Assembly: GCF_012103215.1 (NCBI RefSeq)
Contig: NZ_JAAVNE010000003.1
Location: 62,001 to 126,000 of the forward strand
Reading direction: 5' to 3'
Length of the DNA: 64,000 nt
Source: Falsiroseomonas selenitidurans
GTDB lineage: Bacteria > Pseudomonadota > Alphaproteobacteria > Acetobacterales > Acetobacteraceae
The position numbers were made by a program, and so were the translations under genes. Below, piece by piece: positions 34,350-43,465 of the stretch. Below the pieces are notes generated by a model. The model did not search any database. It was not told the origin of the DNA and saw only the letters and a list, made by a program, of their open reading frames with translations. The number at the start of each line of letters is the position of its first letter. The first letter of the stretch is position 1.

Positions 34350-35204
34350 ATGACTGACCTCCCCCACGACGCCGAGCATTTCGTCGGGCGTTACGCGCCG
34401 CGCGCGACCCCGGCCCTGGCCGGGCGGCCGCGGGTGCCGACCCTGGCGGACAGCCTGGCCCATTTCCGCCGCCTGCCCGGCATGCCGGCGATGCTGGAAG
34501 GGCTTGGCCCCGGCTGCCGGTGCCTGCTCCAGGGCTGCACGGCGCCGACCAATGCCGCCGCCTTGCAGCGCTTCCTGGACCGGCCGCAGGGACGGCAGGT
34601 GACGGTCACCGCGGTGGACCTGCTGGACCTGCCGACCATCTATGAGCGCCTCGGCTGGCCGATTCCGCCGATGCGGTTCGTCCGTACCGATGCCCGCGCC
34701 CTCGGCGCCCATTTCGCGCCGGGCAGCTTCGACCTGGTGGTGCAGGATTTCCTGCTGAACTGCGCCCCGCCCGCCGAGGCCCCGGCGCTGCTGGCCGCCG
34801 CGCGGCAGATGCTCGGCCCGGGCGGCCTGCTGCTGCTGAGCATCACCGACAGCACCGGGCTGCACCCGCTTCCGGCGATCCCGGCCGCCACCTTCGCGGC
34901 CCGCCACGGCGTGCCCTGGCGCCCGGAAGCGCGCGACCTCGCCGCCCTGCTGCCGGACCCGGAACGGCGCGCCGCGCTGTTGGCGGGCCTGGCGGAGCGG
35001 GTGGTGCTGGGCGCCGATGGGGAGGAGGCCACGCTGATCACGGCGCCGCATGGCCGCTTCGAATTCTTCGTGCCGATCGCCCGCACCCTGGCGCTGCTGG
35101 CTGCGGCCGGGTTCGAGCTTCTGCTGCGGGACCGGGAACAGGGAAGCGACGACCATGGCCTGGAGTGCAGCCGCTGGCGCTGCCTGGCGCGGGCCGTCGG
35201 ATAG
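34350..35204 (+). CDS. SAM-dependent methyltransferase-like protein
   Basis: A 284-residue protein with a Rossmann-type methyltransferase layout. CRCLLQGCTAPTNAAALQRF occupies the motif I position in a degenerate form, TAVDLLDLP follows as the acidic strand, FDLVVQDFLLNCAPP is motif IV-like and MLGPGGLLLLSITD is motif V. Motif I lacks the usual glycine triplet, so SAM binding is not certain. It converges on the large MurC-NRPS gene and could be related to it, but nothing beyond position supports that. The 113-base gap after it holds GC hairpins only. Confidence 0.6.
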   Translation: MTDLPHDAEHFVGRYAPRATPALAGRPRVPTLADSLAHFRRLPGMPAMLEGLGPGCRCLLQGCTAPTNAAALQRFLDRPQGRQVTVTAVDLLDLPTIYERLGWPIPPMRFVRTDARALGAHFAPGSFDLVVQDFLLNCAPPAEAPALLAAARQMLGPGGLLLLSITDSTGLHPLPAIPAATFAARHGVPWRPEARDLAALLPDPERRAALLAGLAERVVLGADGEEATLITAPHGRFEFFVPIARTLALLAAAGFELLLRDREQGSDDHGLECSRWRCLARAVG

Positions 35205-35317
35205 CGCCTGTGGCCGGGCGGGCCGCCGCCGCGGCCCTTGCCTGGCGGCATCGGCCGCGGCGCGCAGCCGCGCGCTCGGCCCTTCGGACCGCAGGCTGGA
35301 GCCTGGTGCGTCAGGCA

Positions 35318-38300
35318 TCAGCCTGGATCAGGCGCCAGCCGCCGCCGCAGCACCTGCACGAGGCCGTCGAGGTTGGGCGGCTTGAAGAACCGGCCATGCG
35401 TCCCCTCGATCAGGTCGACCGTATAGCCGGCCGGATAGGCGCGGCGGAAGGCGGCGTCCGGATCGGTGCCTTCGCGATAGGGGTTGAACAGGCTGTCGCG
35501 GCCGAAGATCAGCGCCACCCGCGCCGCGACATCGCGGATGGTGTTCAGCTCCATCAGGACCAGCAGCTCGATCGGCCGGCCCTGCTCCTGCAGCCGGCGC
35601 GCCACCAGCCGGGCCACCGTGCCGCCCTGGCAGTTGCCGCCGATGCGGATCCGCCCCTCCGGCTGCAGCGCCATGACCTCCGCCGCGTAGCGCTCGGCCA
35701 GGAGGCCGAGCGAGTCCGGCGTGTAGCGCATGACCAGATGGCCGGAGCGCATGCCATGCACCGGCTGGTCCTCCCCCAGCCCGGCGGCCAGCGCGTGCAG
35801 CTCCTCCTCGCCCTGCAGGCACCAGAACAGCCCCGGCCGCTCGCCATCCGGGTTGCGGGTGACGATCAGCGATCCCGGCTCGCGGCGCTGGCCGGACCAG
35901 GAGGCGACGCGCATCCACTGCCGCCGCAGGATGGTGACGCCCAGCCCGCCATCCGCGGCCGGGGCGCAAGCGGCCGCGGGCGCCGCCGCCGCCACCCGCC
36001 GCGCCAGGCTGGCGATGCTGCTGGCGGCGGTGAAGGCGTCCGCCTCCAGGCGGATGCCGAAGGCGGCCTCCGTCATCCCGATGACCCGCACGGAGGCCAG
36101 CGAATCCCCGCCGAGCGCCGTGAAGGCATCATCGACGCCGATCGCCTGCCGCCCCAGCACCGCCTGCCAGATGCCGAGCAGCCGGGCCTCCGTGGCGTTG
36201 CGCGGCGGCGCGGCCTCCTGGTCGGCGGGCGGCGGCGGGGCCTGCATGGCGGCGAGCGCGGCGCGGTCGATCTTGCCGCTGGTGGTGATCGGCATCTCCG
36301 GCAGCAGCACCAGCCGGCTGGGGATCATCAGGTCCGGCAGCAGCGGGCGCAGGAAGGCGCGCAGCCGCGCCAGGTCCAGGCCGGCCGCGGCGACCACGAA
36401 GGCGGCCAGCACGGCCTCACCGCCCTCTGGCTGCAGCAGCGCCACGGCCGCCTGGCGGATGCCGGGGCAGGCGGCGATCTGCGCCTCGATCTCCTCGGCC
36501 TCCACGCGCATGCCGCGCAGCTTGAACTGGTTGTCGAGGCGGCCGACGAATTCGATCCTGCCATCGGCCAGCCGCCGCCCGACATCGCCGGTGCGATACC
36601 AGCGTGCCCGCGGATCGGGATCGAAAGGGTCGCGGCCGAAGCGTTCCGCGGTCAGCGCCGGCGCGCCCAGATAGCCGCGCGCCACGCCGGCGCCGGCGAT
36701 GCAGATCTCGCCGCAGGCGCCGACGGGCACCGGCAGCCCGGCTGCGTCGACGACATGCACCCGGGTGTTGGCGATCGGCCTTCCCAGCACCCGGCCGGCC
36801 GCGGCGCCGGATGCCGCCACCGGCTCCGGCCCGCGCGGATCGAGCAGCCAGGCGACGGTGGAATAGACCGTCGTCTCGGTCGGCCCGTAGTAGTTCAGCG
36901 CCTTCCGCAGCGTGCCCTGCCGGCCGATCGCCGCGACCAGGGATTCCGGAATCACCTCGCCGCCCAGCCCGATGACGCGCAGCGAGGCGGGCAGGGTGGC
37001 GTCGTCCAGCATCCGGTGCAGCACGGACGGGGTGGTGCCCAGGCTGGTGATCCGGTCGCGTCGGGGGGATTGCAGCAGGCCGGCCAGGTCGCGCTCCACC
37101 AGCAGCAGGCCGCCATGGGTCAGCGTGGAGAAGACCTGGTGCACGGCGGAATCGAAGCCGATCGAGTTGATGAAGGGCACCACCCGCAGATCCGCCGCGT
37201 CGAGCAGCGCCGTCGTCGCATAGTCAACCAGGTTGACGATGTTGCGATGCTCGACGCCCACCAGCTTGGGCGTGCCGGTGGAGCCGGACGTGAAGATGGC
37301 ATAGGCGAGGTTGTCCGGCCCGGCATCGCATCCGGGCGGCGTCGGGTCCTCGGCCAGGATCGCCGGCCACAGCGCATCAAGCCGCAGGACCGGCCCGCCG
37401 GTGGCCGGCCAGTCGGAATCGGAGACGACGCAGCATATCGCGGGATTGGCCGCGATCTGCCCATGCAGCGTCTCGCGCGCCAGCCGAGGGTCGATCGGCA
37501 ACCAGGCGGCGCCGGACTTCAGCACGCCGAGCAGCAGCACCAGCATCCGCATGGAGCGGTCGAGATGCAGCACGACCAGCGCCTCCGGCCCGGCGCCCAG
37601 CCGGATGAATTGGCGTGCAGCCTGGTTGGCGAGGCGCTCGATCTCGCCATAGGTCCAGACGAGGTCGTCATCCTCGATGCAGGGGGCGGCGGGCGCGATC
37701 GCCGCGCGCCGTTCGAAGAACCGGTGCAGCAGCGCCGGCGGGGCGGTGGTGCCGGCCGCCGCCACGGGCAGCGGCGGCGCCGGCTCCAGCGCGTCCAGCA
37801 CGCGGCGGGCCGCCTCGGCCAGATCGCCCGGGCCAAGGGTGACCAGCACATCGCCGGCCTGCAGGCACGCCCGCGCCGCCGCCGGCAGCGCCGCGACGCC
37901 GGGCAGGCGCCGGAACGGCATGGCGGCGGCACGCAGCGCGGCTTCCAGCCTGGCGTCGCCATCCTGCCCGGCGGTAACTTCGCCGGCGCCATCGACCGGC
38001 AGCAGCAGCACCAGCGCGGCGGCGGCCAGCGCCGCGGCGAAGGCATCGGCCAGCCGCGCGACGCGGCTGTGCAGCTGCGGCCGCAGCGCCACCACCAGGC
38101 GGCCCGTGCCGCGCTGCGCCAGCCTGCTGCGCGCGACGGCGAGCGTCGCCTCGATTTCCGTCGGGTGATGCGCGCAATCGTGGAAGACGCGGATGCCGCC
38201 GGCTTCGCCGACCCGTTCCCAGCGCTGGCGGACGCCGGTAAAGCCCTGCAGGGCAGCGGCCGCCGCCGCGAAGGACACGCCGAGCTCCAGCGCCACCGCC

Positions 38301-39166
38301 AGCGCGCCCAGCGCGTTGCGGATGTTGTGCTGACCGGGCACGCCGAGCTGCACCTTGCCCAGCGGCACGCCATCCCGCACCAGGCGGAAGCCGCTGCCGC
38401 CCGGCAGGGCTCTCACCTGGTCTGCCTGCAGCGCCGTGCCGGCGCTGAGCCCGTAGCGCACCAGCCGCGCCGCCGGGCGCGCGCCCAGCGTCACCACGCC
38501 ATGGTCGTCCTGGCACAGCGCGATGACACCCGCAGCCGGCACCCGTTCGAGCAACGCGGCGAAGGCGGCGCGCAACCGGTCATGGCCGCCGTAATGGTCG
38601 CTGTGCTCATCGTCGATGTTGGTCACCAGGCAATGGCTCGGCTGCCAGTGCTGCAGCGCGCGGAAGGCTTCGCAGGCCTCCAGCACGAAGGGCGCGCCCT
38701 GCCCGAGCCGCGCGGTGGCGCCGGACAGGGAGGGGGCAATGCCGCCGACCATGAAGCCCGGCGCCAGGCCGGCACGGTCCAGGATGGCCGCGAGCATGGC
38801 GGTGGTGGTGGTCTTGCCATGGCTGCCCAGCACGGCGATGACCATGCGGCCCTGCAGCAGCCCGGCCAGCGCCTCCGCCCGGCTGCGCACCGGCACGCCT
38901 GCGCCACGGGCGGCGGCGAGTTCGGGATTGCGCCAGGGGATCGCCGGGCTGGCGACGACGACATCGGCGCCGGCCAGGGCGCCCGCTTCATGCCCCAGCG
39001 TGACCCGCACGCCCAGCGCCCGCAGCCCGTGCAGCGCCGGGCCGTCCTGCAGGTCGCTGCCGCTGACCCGGTGGCCGGCCTCGACCAGCAGCTGCGCCAG
39101 CGGCGCCATACCGACACCGCCGATGCCGACCAGATGATGGTGCAAGGGGCGCCGTTCAGTCGTCAC
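35318..39166 (-). CDS. MurC-type ligase fused to NRPS module (A-PCP-TE)
   Basis: A 1282-residue fusion. Residues 1-465 form a complete Mur ligase nearest MurC: GIGGVGM (14-20), P-loop GSHGKTTTT (114-122), VTNIDDEHSDHYGG, VPGQHNIRNALGA, DCAHHPTEIEATL (330-342) and a C-terminal VTLGPGD. Residues 478-975 form an adenylation domain: FTSGSTGTPK (625-634), FDSAVHQVF with the alpha-amino aspartate, NYYGPTETT, YRTGD (857-861), GRLDNQFKLRG and K965. A carrier domain follows, with LGGDS at 1018-1022 (phosphopantetheine serine 1022). The thioesterase domain (about 1095-1282) has GNCQGG at 1177-1182, a cysteine in the nucleophile position, and H1257. No stop or frameshift interrupts it. It overlaps the DUF218 gene by 11 bases. 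Probable role: activates one amino acid and couples it to a MurC-like ligation; the product is unknown. Confidence 0.9.
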   Translation of the reverse strand: MTTERRPLHHHLVGIGGVGMAPLAQLLVEAGHRVSGSDLQDGPALHGLRALGVRVTLGHEAGALAGADVVVASPAIPWRNPELAAARGAGVPVRSRAEALAGLLQGRMVIAVLGSHGKTTTTAMLAAILDRAGLAPGFMVGGIAPSLSGATARLGQGAPFVLEACEAFRALQHWQPSHCLVTNIDDEHSDHYGGHDRLRAAFAALLERVPAAGVIALCQDDHGVVTLGARPAARLVRYGLSAGTALQADQVRALPGGSGFRLVRDGVPLGKVQLGVPGQHNIRNALGALAVALELGVSFAAAAAALQGFTGVRQRWERVGEAGGIRVFHDCAHHPTEIEATLAVARSRLAQRGTGRLVVALRPQLHSRVARLADAFAAALAAAALVLLLPVDGAGEVTAGQDGDARLEAALRAAAMPFRRLPGVAALPAAARACLQAGDVLVTLGPGDLAEAARRVLDALEPAPPLPVAAAGTTAPPALLHRFFERRAAIAPAAPCIEDDDLVWTYGEIERLANQAARQFIRLGAGPEALVVLHLDRSMRMLVLLLGVLKSGAAWLPIDPRLARETLHGQIAANPAICCVVSDSDWPATGGPVLRLDALWPAILAEDPTPPGCDAGPDNLAYAIFTSGSTGTPKLVGVEHRNIVNLVDYATTALLDAADLRVVPFINSIGFDSAVHQVFSTLTHGGLLLVERDLAGLLQSPRRDRITSLGTTPSVLHRMLDDATLPASLRVIGLGGEVIPESLVAAIGRQGTLRKALNYYGPTETTVYSTVAWLLDPRGPEPVAASGAAAGRVLGRPIANTRVHVVDAAGLPVPVGACGEICIAGAGVARGYLGAPALTAERFGRDPFDPDPRARWYRTGDVGRRLADGRIEFVGRLDNQFKLRGMRVEAEEIEAQIAACPGIRQAAVALLQPEGGEAVLAAFVVAAAGLDLARLRAFLRPLLPDLMIPSRLVLLPEMPITTSGKIDRAALAAMQAPPPPADQEAAPPRNATEARLLGIWQAVLGRQAIGVDDAFTALGGDSLASVRVIGMTEAAFGIRLEADAFTAASSIASLARRVAAAAPAAACAPAADGGLGVTILRRQWMRVASWSGQRREPGSLIVTRNPDGERPGLFWCLQGEEELHALAAGLGEDQPVHGMRSGHLVMRYTPDSLGLLAERYAAEVMALQPEGRIRIGGNCQGGTVARLVARRLQEQGRPIELLVLMELNTIRDVAARVALIFGRDSLFNPYREGTDPDAAFRRAYPAGYTVDLIEGTHGRFFKPPNLDGLVQVLRRRLAPDPG

Positions 39167-39719
39167 TCAGGTGGTCCTGCAGGGCGTAGTCGGCGATGCG
39201 CCTGATCTCGCCATAGATGCGCGCGCGGCCGGCTTGCGTGTGCCACCAGGTCTCCGCCTGCAGATCCGCCGGATGCCGGGGCGGCGTCATCGCCAGGCGC
39301 AGATGCGGCGGGAAGATCCTGCGCGCCGTCATCAGCGCCCGGCGGGCATGGAAGGGCTTGCTGGCAATGGCGATGGCGGTGACCTGCTCCCAGCCGATCT
39401 CCCGCGCGATCAGCGCCTCCGACAGCAGGAAGTTCTCCCGCGTGTTGCGCGCCTCCGGCTCGATCAGCAGCGCGGATTCCGGGACGCCGGCAGCCAGCGC
39501 GAGGTCGCGGAACACGGCCCATTCGGGCCTTGCCGCCGTCGCCGGCCCGTGGCCGGTGATGAGGATCCGGCGGGTGAGGCCCTGGCGGTACAGCGCGATG
39601 GCAGGCTCCATCGCGCTCGGTGTCGGCGCGCCGAGCACCATCGCCAGGTCCACGCTGCCCGGCTCGTCGCGGACGAACAGGAACTGCGCGATGGCGTCCC
39701 TGGTGGTGAGGCCTGGCAT
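39156..39719 (-). CDS. DUF218 protein (ElyC/SanA/YdcF family)
   Basis: A 187-residue protein with the DUF218 fold: VDLAMVLGAPTPSAMEPAIA, RRILITGHGPATAARPE, EPEARNTRENFLLSEALI and VTAIAIASKPFHARRALM. ElyC and SanA act in envelope and peptidoglycan metabolism; YdcF binds SAM in vitro. This copy has no membrane segment, so it is probably cytoplasmic. The ribosome binding site is strong (GGAGGAGGGG). The end overlaps the start of the MurC-NRPS gene by 11 bases, so the two proteins are made together. Confidence 0.82.
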   Translation of the reverse strand: MPGLTTRDAIAQFLFVRDEPGSVDLAMVLGAPTPSAMEPAIALYRQGLTRRILITGHGPATAARPEWAVFRDLALAAGVPESALLIEPEARNTRENFLLSEALIAREIGWEQVTAIAIASKPFHARRALMTARRIFPPHLRLAMTPPRHPADLQAETWWHTQAGRARIYGEIRRIADYALQDHLSDD

Positions 39720-39911
39720 CCCGCAACCCCTCCTCCATGCCGCAGGTCATGGCCATGGCAGAACCGCCGCGGGCGGAATCTACCATGGCACAAGGCTCCG
39801 GGAAAACCGGCCCTCGGCGCCGCGCCTTGCGCCGGGCGCATGGCCCGGCCATGCTGGGTGCAAGCGCCAGAACAAAGCCACGGCAATCCGCCCGCCCTGC
39901 GTGGAGGTTGC

Positions 39912-39962
39912 ATGATCCGTCTCGCCATTCCTTCCCCTGCCGGTGGCGCCGTCGCCCCGTGA
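39912..39962 (+). CDS. Possible 16-residue leader peptide
   Basis: A short frame (MIRLAIPSPAGGAVAP) has a strong Shine-Dalgarno (GGAGG, 39903-39907). Its TGA overlaps the GTG start of the monooxygenase (GTGA). The downstream start has no Shine-Dalgarno of its own, so translational coupling through this leader is plausible. It could also be chance; no attenuator structure is obvious. Confidence 0.35.
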   Translation: MIRLAIPSPAGGAVAP

Positions 39963-41263
39963 CGGCGCGGCGGATGCACCTCATCGCCTATCTCAAGACG
40001 GGCCCGACCGCGAACCACCCCGGCGGCTGGCGGCACCCGGAGGCCGCGCTGCACGACATCTTCGCGCCGGAGCGCTACGAGCATATTGCCCGGGTGCTGG
40101 AAGACGCCTGCTTCGATGCCTGCTTCTTTGCCGACCTGCTCGGCCTGTCGGACATCCATGGCGGCAGCCTCGACGCCAACCTGCGCCGCGGCGGGCAGAT
40201 CAGCTACCTGGACCCGATGACGGTGCTGCCGGTGATGGGCCGGGTGACGCGGCATCTCGGCCTCGGCGCCACGCTGTCCACCACCTTCCTGCACCCCTAC
40301 CACCTGGCGCGCAGCCTGGCCTCGCTGGACCTGCTGACGGGCGGCCGGGCGGCGTGGAACATCGTCACCTCCGCCACCGACCTGGAAGCCCGCAACTTCG
40401 GCGTGGCGGGCATCCCGCCGAAGGCGGAACGCTACGACCGGGCGGATGAGGTGCTGCAGGCCTGCACCGCGCTGTGGGAATGCTGGGACCCCGACCCCTT
40501 CGTGATGGACCGGGAGGCCGGGGTCTTCATCGACCCGGCGAAGGTGCGCCACGCCAATTTCGAGGGCCGCTGGGTCAGCACGCGCGGCCCGCTCAGCATC
40601 CCGCGCACGCCGCAGGGCCGCCCGGTGTTCCTGCAGGCCGGGGCCTCCGACCGCGGCCGGGACTTTGCCGCGCGCTGGGCGGAAGCGGTGTTCTGCACGC
40701 CGCACGGCCTGGCGGACGGCATCGCCTTCCGCCGCGATATCCATGCGCGCATGCAGGCGCAGGAGCGCAGCCCGGAGGCCTGCCGGGTGCTGCCCGGCAT
40801 CGCCGTGGTGGTCGGTGAGACACCGTCCATCGCGCAGGAGAAGGCGGCCTACCTGCAATCGCTGATCGAGCCGGAGGCGCAGACCATGCTGCACTCCGCC
40901 CTCCTCGGCGCCGACCTGGCGCGGCACCGCACGGCGGAGGCGGTGACGGCGGCACAGGGCAACCAGGGCATCGCCGGGTCGCAGGACCGCGTGCTGGCCG
41001 TGATGCGGCAGGACAACATCAGCTTCGCCGAGGCCGCCGCGCGGCCGCGCAACCTGCTGGTCGGCACCGCGCAGCAGATCGCGGACGAGATGGAGGCCTG
41101 GTTCACCGGCGGCGCCTGCGACGGCTTCGTGGTGTTCCCCACCGTCTTCCCGCGCATGTTCGAGGAATTCGGCCGCCTGGTGGTGCCGGAACTGCAACGC
41201 CGCGGCCTGTTCCGCACCGCCTATGCAGGCCGCACCCTGCGCGAGAACCTGGCCGCTTCCTGA
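39959..41263 (+). CDS. LLM-class flavin-dependent monooxygenase (NtaA/SnaA/DszA type) (1)
   Basis: A 434-residue bacterial-luciferase-like monooxygenase using reduced FMN supplied by a separate reductase. Family stretches are GGWRHPEAALHDIFAPERY, DACFFADLLGLSD, GRAAWNIVTSATDLEARNFG, RYDRADEVLQACTALWECWD and GRPVFLQAGASDRGRDFAA. Relatives act on nitrilotriacetate, dibenzothiophene sulfone or long-chain substrates; the substrate here is unknown. I chose the GTG at 39959 (TARRMHLIAYLK) over the ATG at 39974. A related paralogue follows 33 bases later. Confidence 0.85.
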   Translation: MTARRMHLIAYLKTGPTANHPGGWRHPEAALHDIFAPERYEHIARVLEDACFDACFFADLLGLSDIHGGSLDANLRRGGQISYLDPMTVLPVMGRVTRHLGLGATLSTTFLHPYHLARSLASLDLLTGGRAAWNIVTSATDLEARNFGVAGIPPKAERYDRADEVLQACTALWECWDPDPFVMDREAGVFIDPAKVRHANFEGRWVSTRGPLSIPRTPQGRPVFLQAGASDRGRDFAARWAEAVFCTPHGLADGIAFRRDIHARMQAQERSPEACRVLPGIAVVVGETPSIAQEKAAYLQSLIEPEAQTMLHSALLGADLARHRTAEAVTAAQGNQGIAGSQDRVLAVMRQDNISFAEAAARPRNLLVGTAQQIADEMEAWFTGGACDGFVVFPTVFPRMFEEFGRLVVPELQRRGLFRTAYAGRTLRENLAAS

Positions 41264-41296
41264 CCCCCCCTTCACGTCCCGCGAGAGATCCCGCCC

Positions 41297-42613
41297 ATGC
41301 CAAAGCCCTTTCACCTCGGCTGGTTCCTCCAGGGCTCCTCGGTCCAGGCCTGGGGCGAGCCCTGGACCGGCGCCATCGGCCGCGACTGGCGGGTGCCCGA
41401 CCTGTTCGTCGACATCGCCCGCGCGCTGGAACGCGCCTGCTTCGACTATGTGCTGATCGAGGACAGCTCCTATGTCGGGGAAAGCTATGGCGGGTCGCGG
41501 GAGATCTACCTGGCCAACGGCCTCGCCGTGCCGCGCCAGGACCCGAGCGTGATCGCAACCCTGATGGCCGCCGCCACGCAGCGCATCGGCATCGTCCCCA
41601 CGCTGTCCACCTTCGCCTATCCGCCCTACCTGCTGGCCCGGCTGGTGGCGACGCTGGACCAGGTCTCCTCGGGGCGCATCGGCTGGAACATGGTGACCGG
41701 CAGCAGCGACTACGCGGCGATGAACTACGGCATGGCCGGCATGCCGGAACACGACCTGCGCTACGACATGGCCGATGACTACATGGCCGCCGTCAATGCG
41801 CTGTGGGACAGCTGGGAGCCGGGCGCCATCCTGGCCGATACGGCCAGCGGCGTGCTGGTGGACCACACCAAGGTCCATGCGGCGAATTACGAGGGCAAGT
41901 GGTTCAAGACGCGCGGCCCGCTGAACTCCGGCCCCTGCGTGCAGGGGCGCCCAGTCATCGCCCAGGCCGGCGGCAGCGCGCGCGGCAAGCGCTTCGCGGC
42001 GCTGCATGCCGATACCGTGGTGGCCAGCGTGAAGGGCGTCGCCGCGATGCGCGCCTACCGTGACGACGTCCGCACCCATGCCGTGGCGCAAGGGCGCGAT
42101 CCGGACAGCGTGAAGATCCTGTTCCTGGTGGCCCCCACCCTGGGGGAAACGATGGAGGAGGCGCAGCTTCGGCTGCGCCAGCGCCGGGCGCGTGCGGAAG
42201 CGCAGGTGCCGCAGTTCCTGGCGCATTTCGGCAAGATCACGAATATCGATTTCGGCCGCTACGACCTGGACACGCCGGTGGACCAGCTGGACCTGCGCAC
42301 CAACGGCCACCAGCAATCGCTGGACGACTTCAAGCGCGTCGCCGGCAAGCGCAGCCTGCGCGACGCCATGATGGCCTATCGCGGCAATCCCGGTTCCGTG
42401 GAGCTGACCGGCACGCCGGATGCGGTGGCCGCGCAGATGGCGGAAGCGATGCAGGAAGCCGGCGGCGACGGCTTCCTGCTCTCGCTCGGCGATGTCAGCC
42501 GGCGCAGCGTCGCCGAGATCGCCGATGGGCTGGTGCCGGCGCTGCAGGCCCGCGGCCTGGCGCGCCGTGCCTATGCGCATGCGCAGTTCCGCGACAACCT
42601 GTTGGCATTCTGA
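41297..42613 (+). CDS. LLM-class flavin-dependent monooxygenase (2)
   Basis: A 438-residue luciferase-like monooxygenase of the same NtaA/SnaA group: FHLGWFLQGSSVQAWGEPW, FDYVLIEDSSYVGESYGGS, SSGRIGWNMVTGSSDYAAMN and GRPVIAQAGGSARGKRFAAL. It is co-directional with the first copy and likely in one transcript; the two differ enough to have different substrates. It converges on a phosphonate-type ABC transporter. No flavin reductase gene is seen in the window. Confidence 0.85.
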   Translation: MPKPFHLGWFLQGSSVQAWGEPWTGAIGRDWRVPDLFVDIARALERACFDYVLIEDSSYVGESYGGSREIYLANGLAVPRQDPSVIATLMAAATQRIGIVPTLSTFAYPPYLLARLVATLDQVSSGRIGWNMVTGSSDYAAMNYGMAGMPEHDLRYDMADDYMAAVNALWDSWEPGAILADTASGVLVDHTKVHAANYEGKWFKTRGPLNSGPCVQGRPVIAQAGGSARGKRFAALHADTVVASVKGVAAMRAYRDDVRTHAVAQGRDPDSVKILFLVAPTLGETMEEAQLRLRQRRARAEAQVPQFLAHFGKITNIDFGRYDLDTPVDQLDLRTNGHQQSLDDFKRVAGKRSLRDAMMAYRGNPGSVELTGTPDAVAAQMAEAMQEAGGDGFLLSLGDVSRRSVAEIADGLVPALQARGLARRAYAHAQFRDNLLAF

Positions 42614-42646
42614 GGCGGCGCGGGGGGCCTGCCCCGGCCGCGGGCC

Positions 42647-43465
42647 TCAGATCACCGCGTGGCGCACCCGCGCGGAAAGCCACTCGCTGACCAGCACGGT
42701 GGCCAGGATCAGGATGAAGATGGTGGTGACCTGCGGCCAGGCGAGGACGTTGATGCTGGCCTGCATCTGCATGCCGATGCCCCCCGCGCCCACCAGCCCC
42801 AGCACCGTCGCTTCGCGGATGTTGATGTCCCAGCGGAAGACGCTGATGCCGGCGAAGGCGGGCATCACCTGCGGCACGATGGCCCAGCCCAGCACCTGGG
42901 GGCGGGAGGCGCCGGTGGCGGTCACGGCTTCCACCTGCGTCGCGTCGATCTCCTCGATCGCCTCGTACAGCAGCTTGGCGATGAAGCCGACGCTGCGCAG
43001 CGCGATCGCCATGATGCCGGCCAGGATGCCGGGCCCGAGGATGATCACCAGGATCAGCGCCCAGATCAGGGAGTTGATGGACCGGCTGGCGACGATGATG
43101 AACAGCACCGCGGGCCGCACCAGCAGGCGGCTCGGCGTGGTGTTGTGTGCGGCCAGGAAGGCCAGCGGCACGCCGATGACGATGGCCAGCGCGGTGCCGA
43201 TGGTCGCCATGTTGATGGTGTCCAGCAGCGGCTTCCACAGCTGGCTGGCATAGGACCAGCGCGGCGGGAACATGCGCCCGACCAGATCCGCGCCCTGCGC
43301 CGGCGCGTCCCAGACGAAGGCCCAGATGGTGCGGTCGGAGATGAACTGGAAGCAGGCCACGGTCAGCGCCACGGCGCCGAACCACCCGGCCCAGACCAGC
43401 AGGTCGGCCCGGGGCGTGCGGCGGCGCCAATCCGGCGTGCCGTCCGCGCGGGTCAGGATGGCCAT
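42647..43465 (-). CDS. phnE: Phosphonate-type ABC transporter permease (PhnE-like, 2)
   Basis: A 272-residue inner-membrane permease with about six helices. The EAA loop reads EAVTATGASRPQVLGWAIVPQ, and [20 protein letters not shown] is the PhnE signature. It is the last gene of phnD-phnC-phnE-phnE and starts directly after the stop of the first permease, so the pair probably forms a heterodimer. Related systems carry phosphonates, phosphite or other oxyanions. Confidence 0.88.
   Translation of the reverse strand: MAILTRADGTPDWRRRTPRADLLVWAGWFGAVALTVACFQFISDRTIWAFVWDAPAQGADLVGRMFPPRWSYASQLWKPLLDTINMATIGTALAIVIGVPLAFLAAHNTTPSRLLVRPAVLFIIVASRSINSLIWALILVIILGPGILAGIMAIALRSVGFIAKLLYEAIEEIDATQVEAVTATGASRPQVLGWAIVPQVMPAFAGISVFRWDINIREATVLGLVGAGGIGMQMQASINVLAWPQVTTIFILILATVLVSEWLSARVRHAVI

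Noticed and set aside
34350-35204. Methyltransferase as a tailoring enzyme of the MurC-NRPS pathway
   Set aside because: It is convergent and on the other strand, with a degenerate SAM motif; proximity alone does not support the link.
35165-39205. A 1346-codon plus-strand frame opposite the MurC-NRPS gene
   Set aside because: No recognisable domain, whereas the minus strand encodes a complete multi-domain enzyme.
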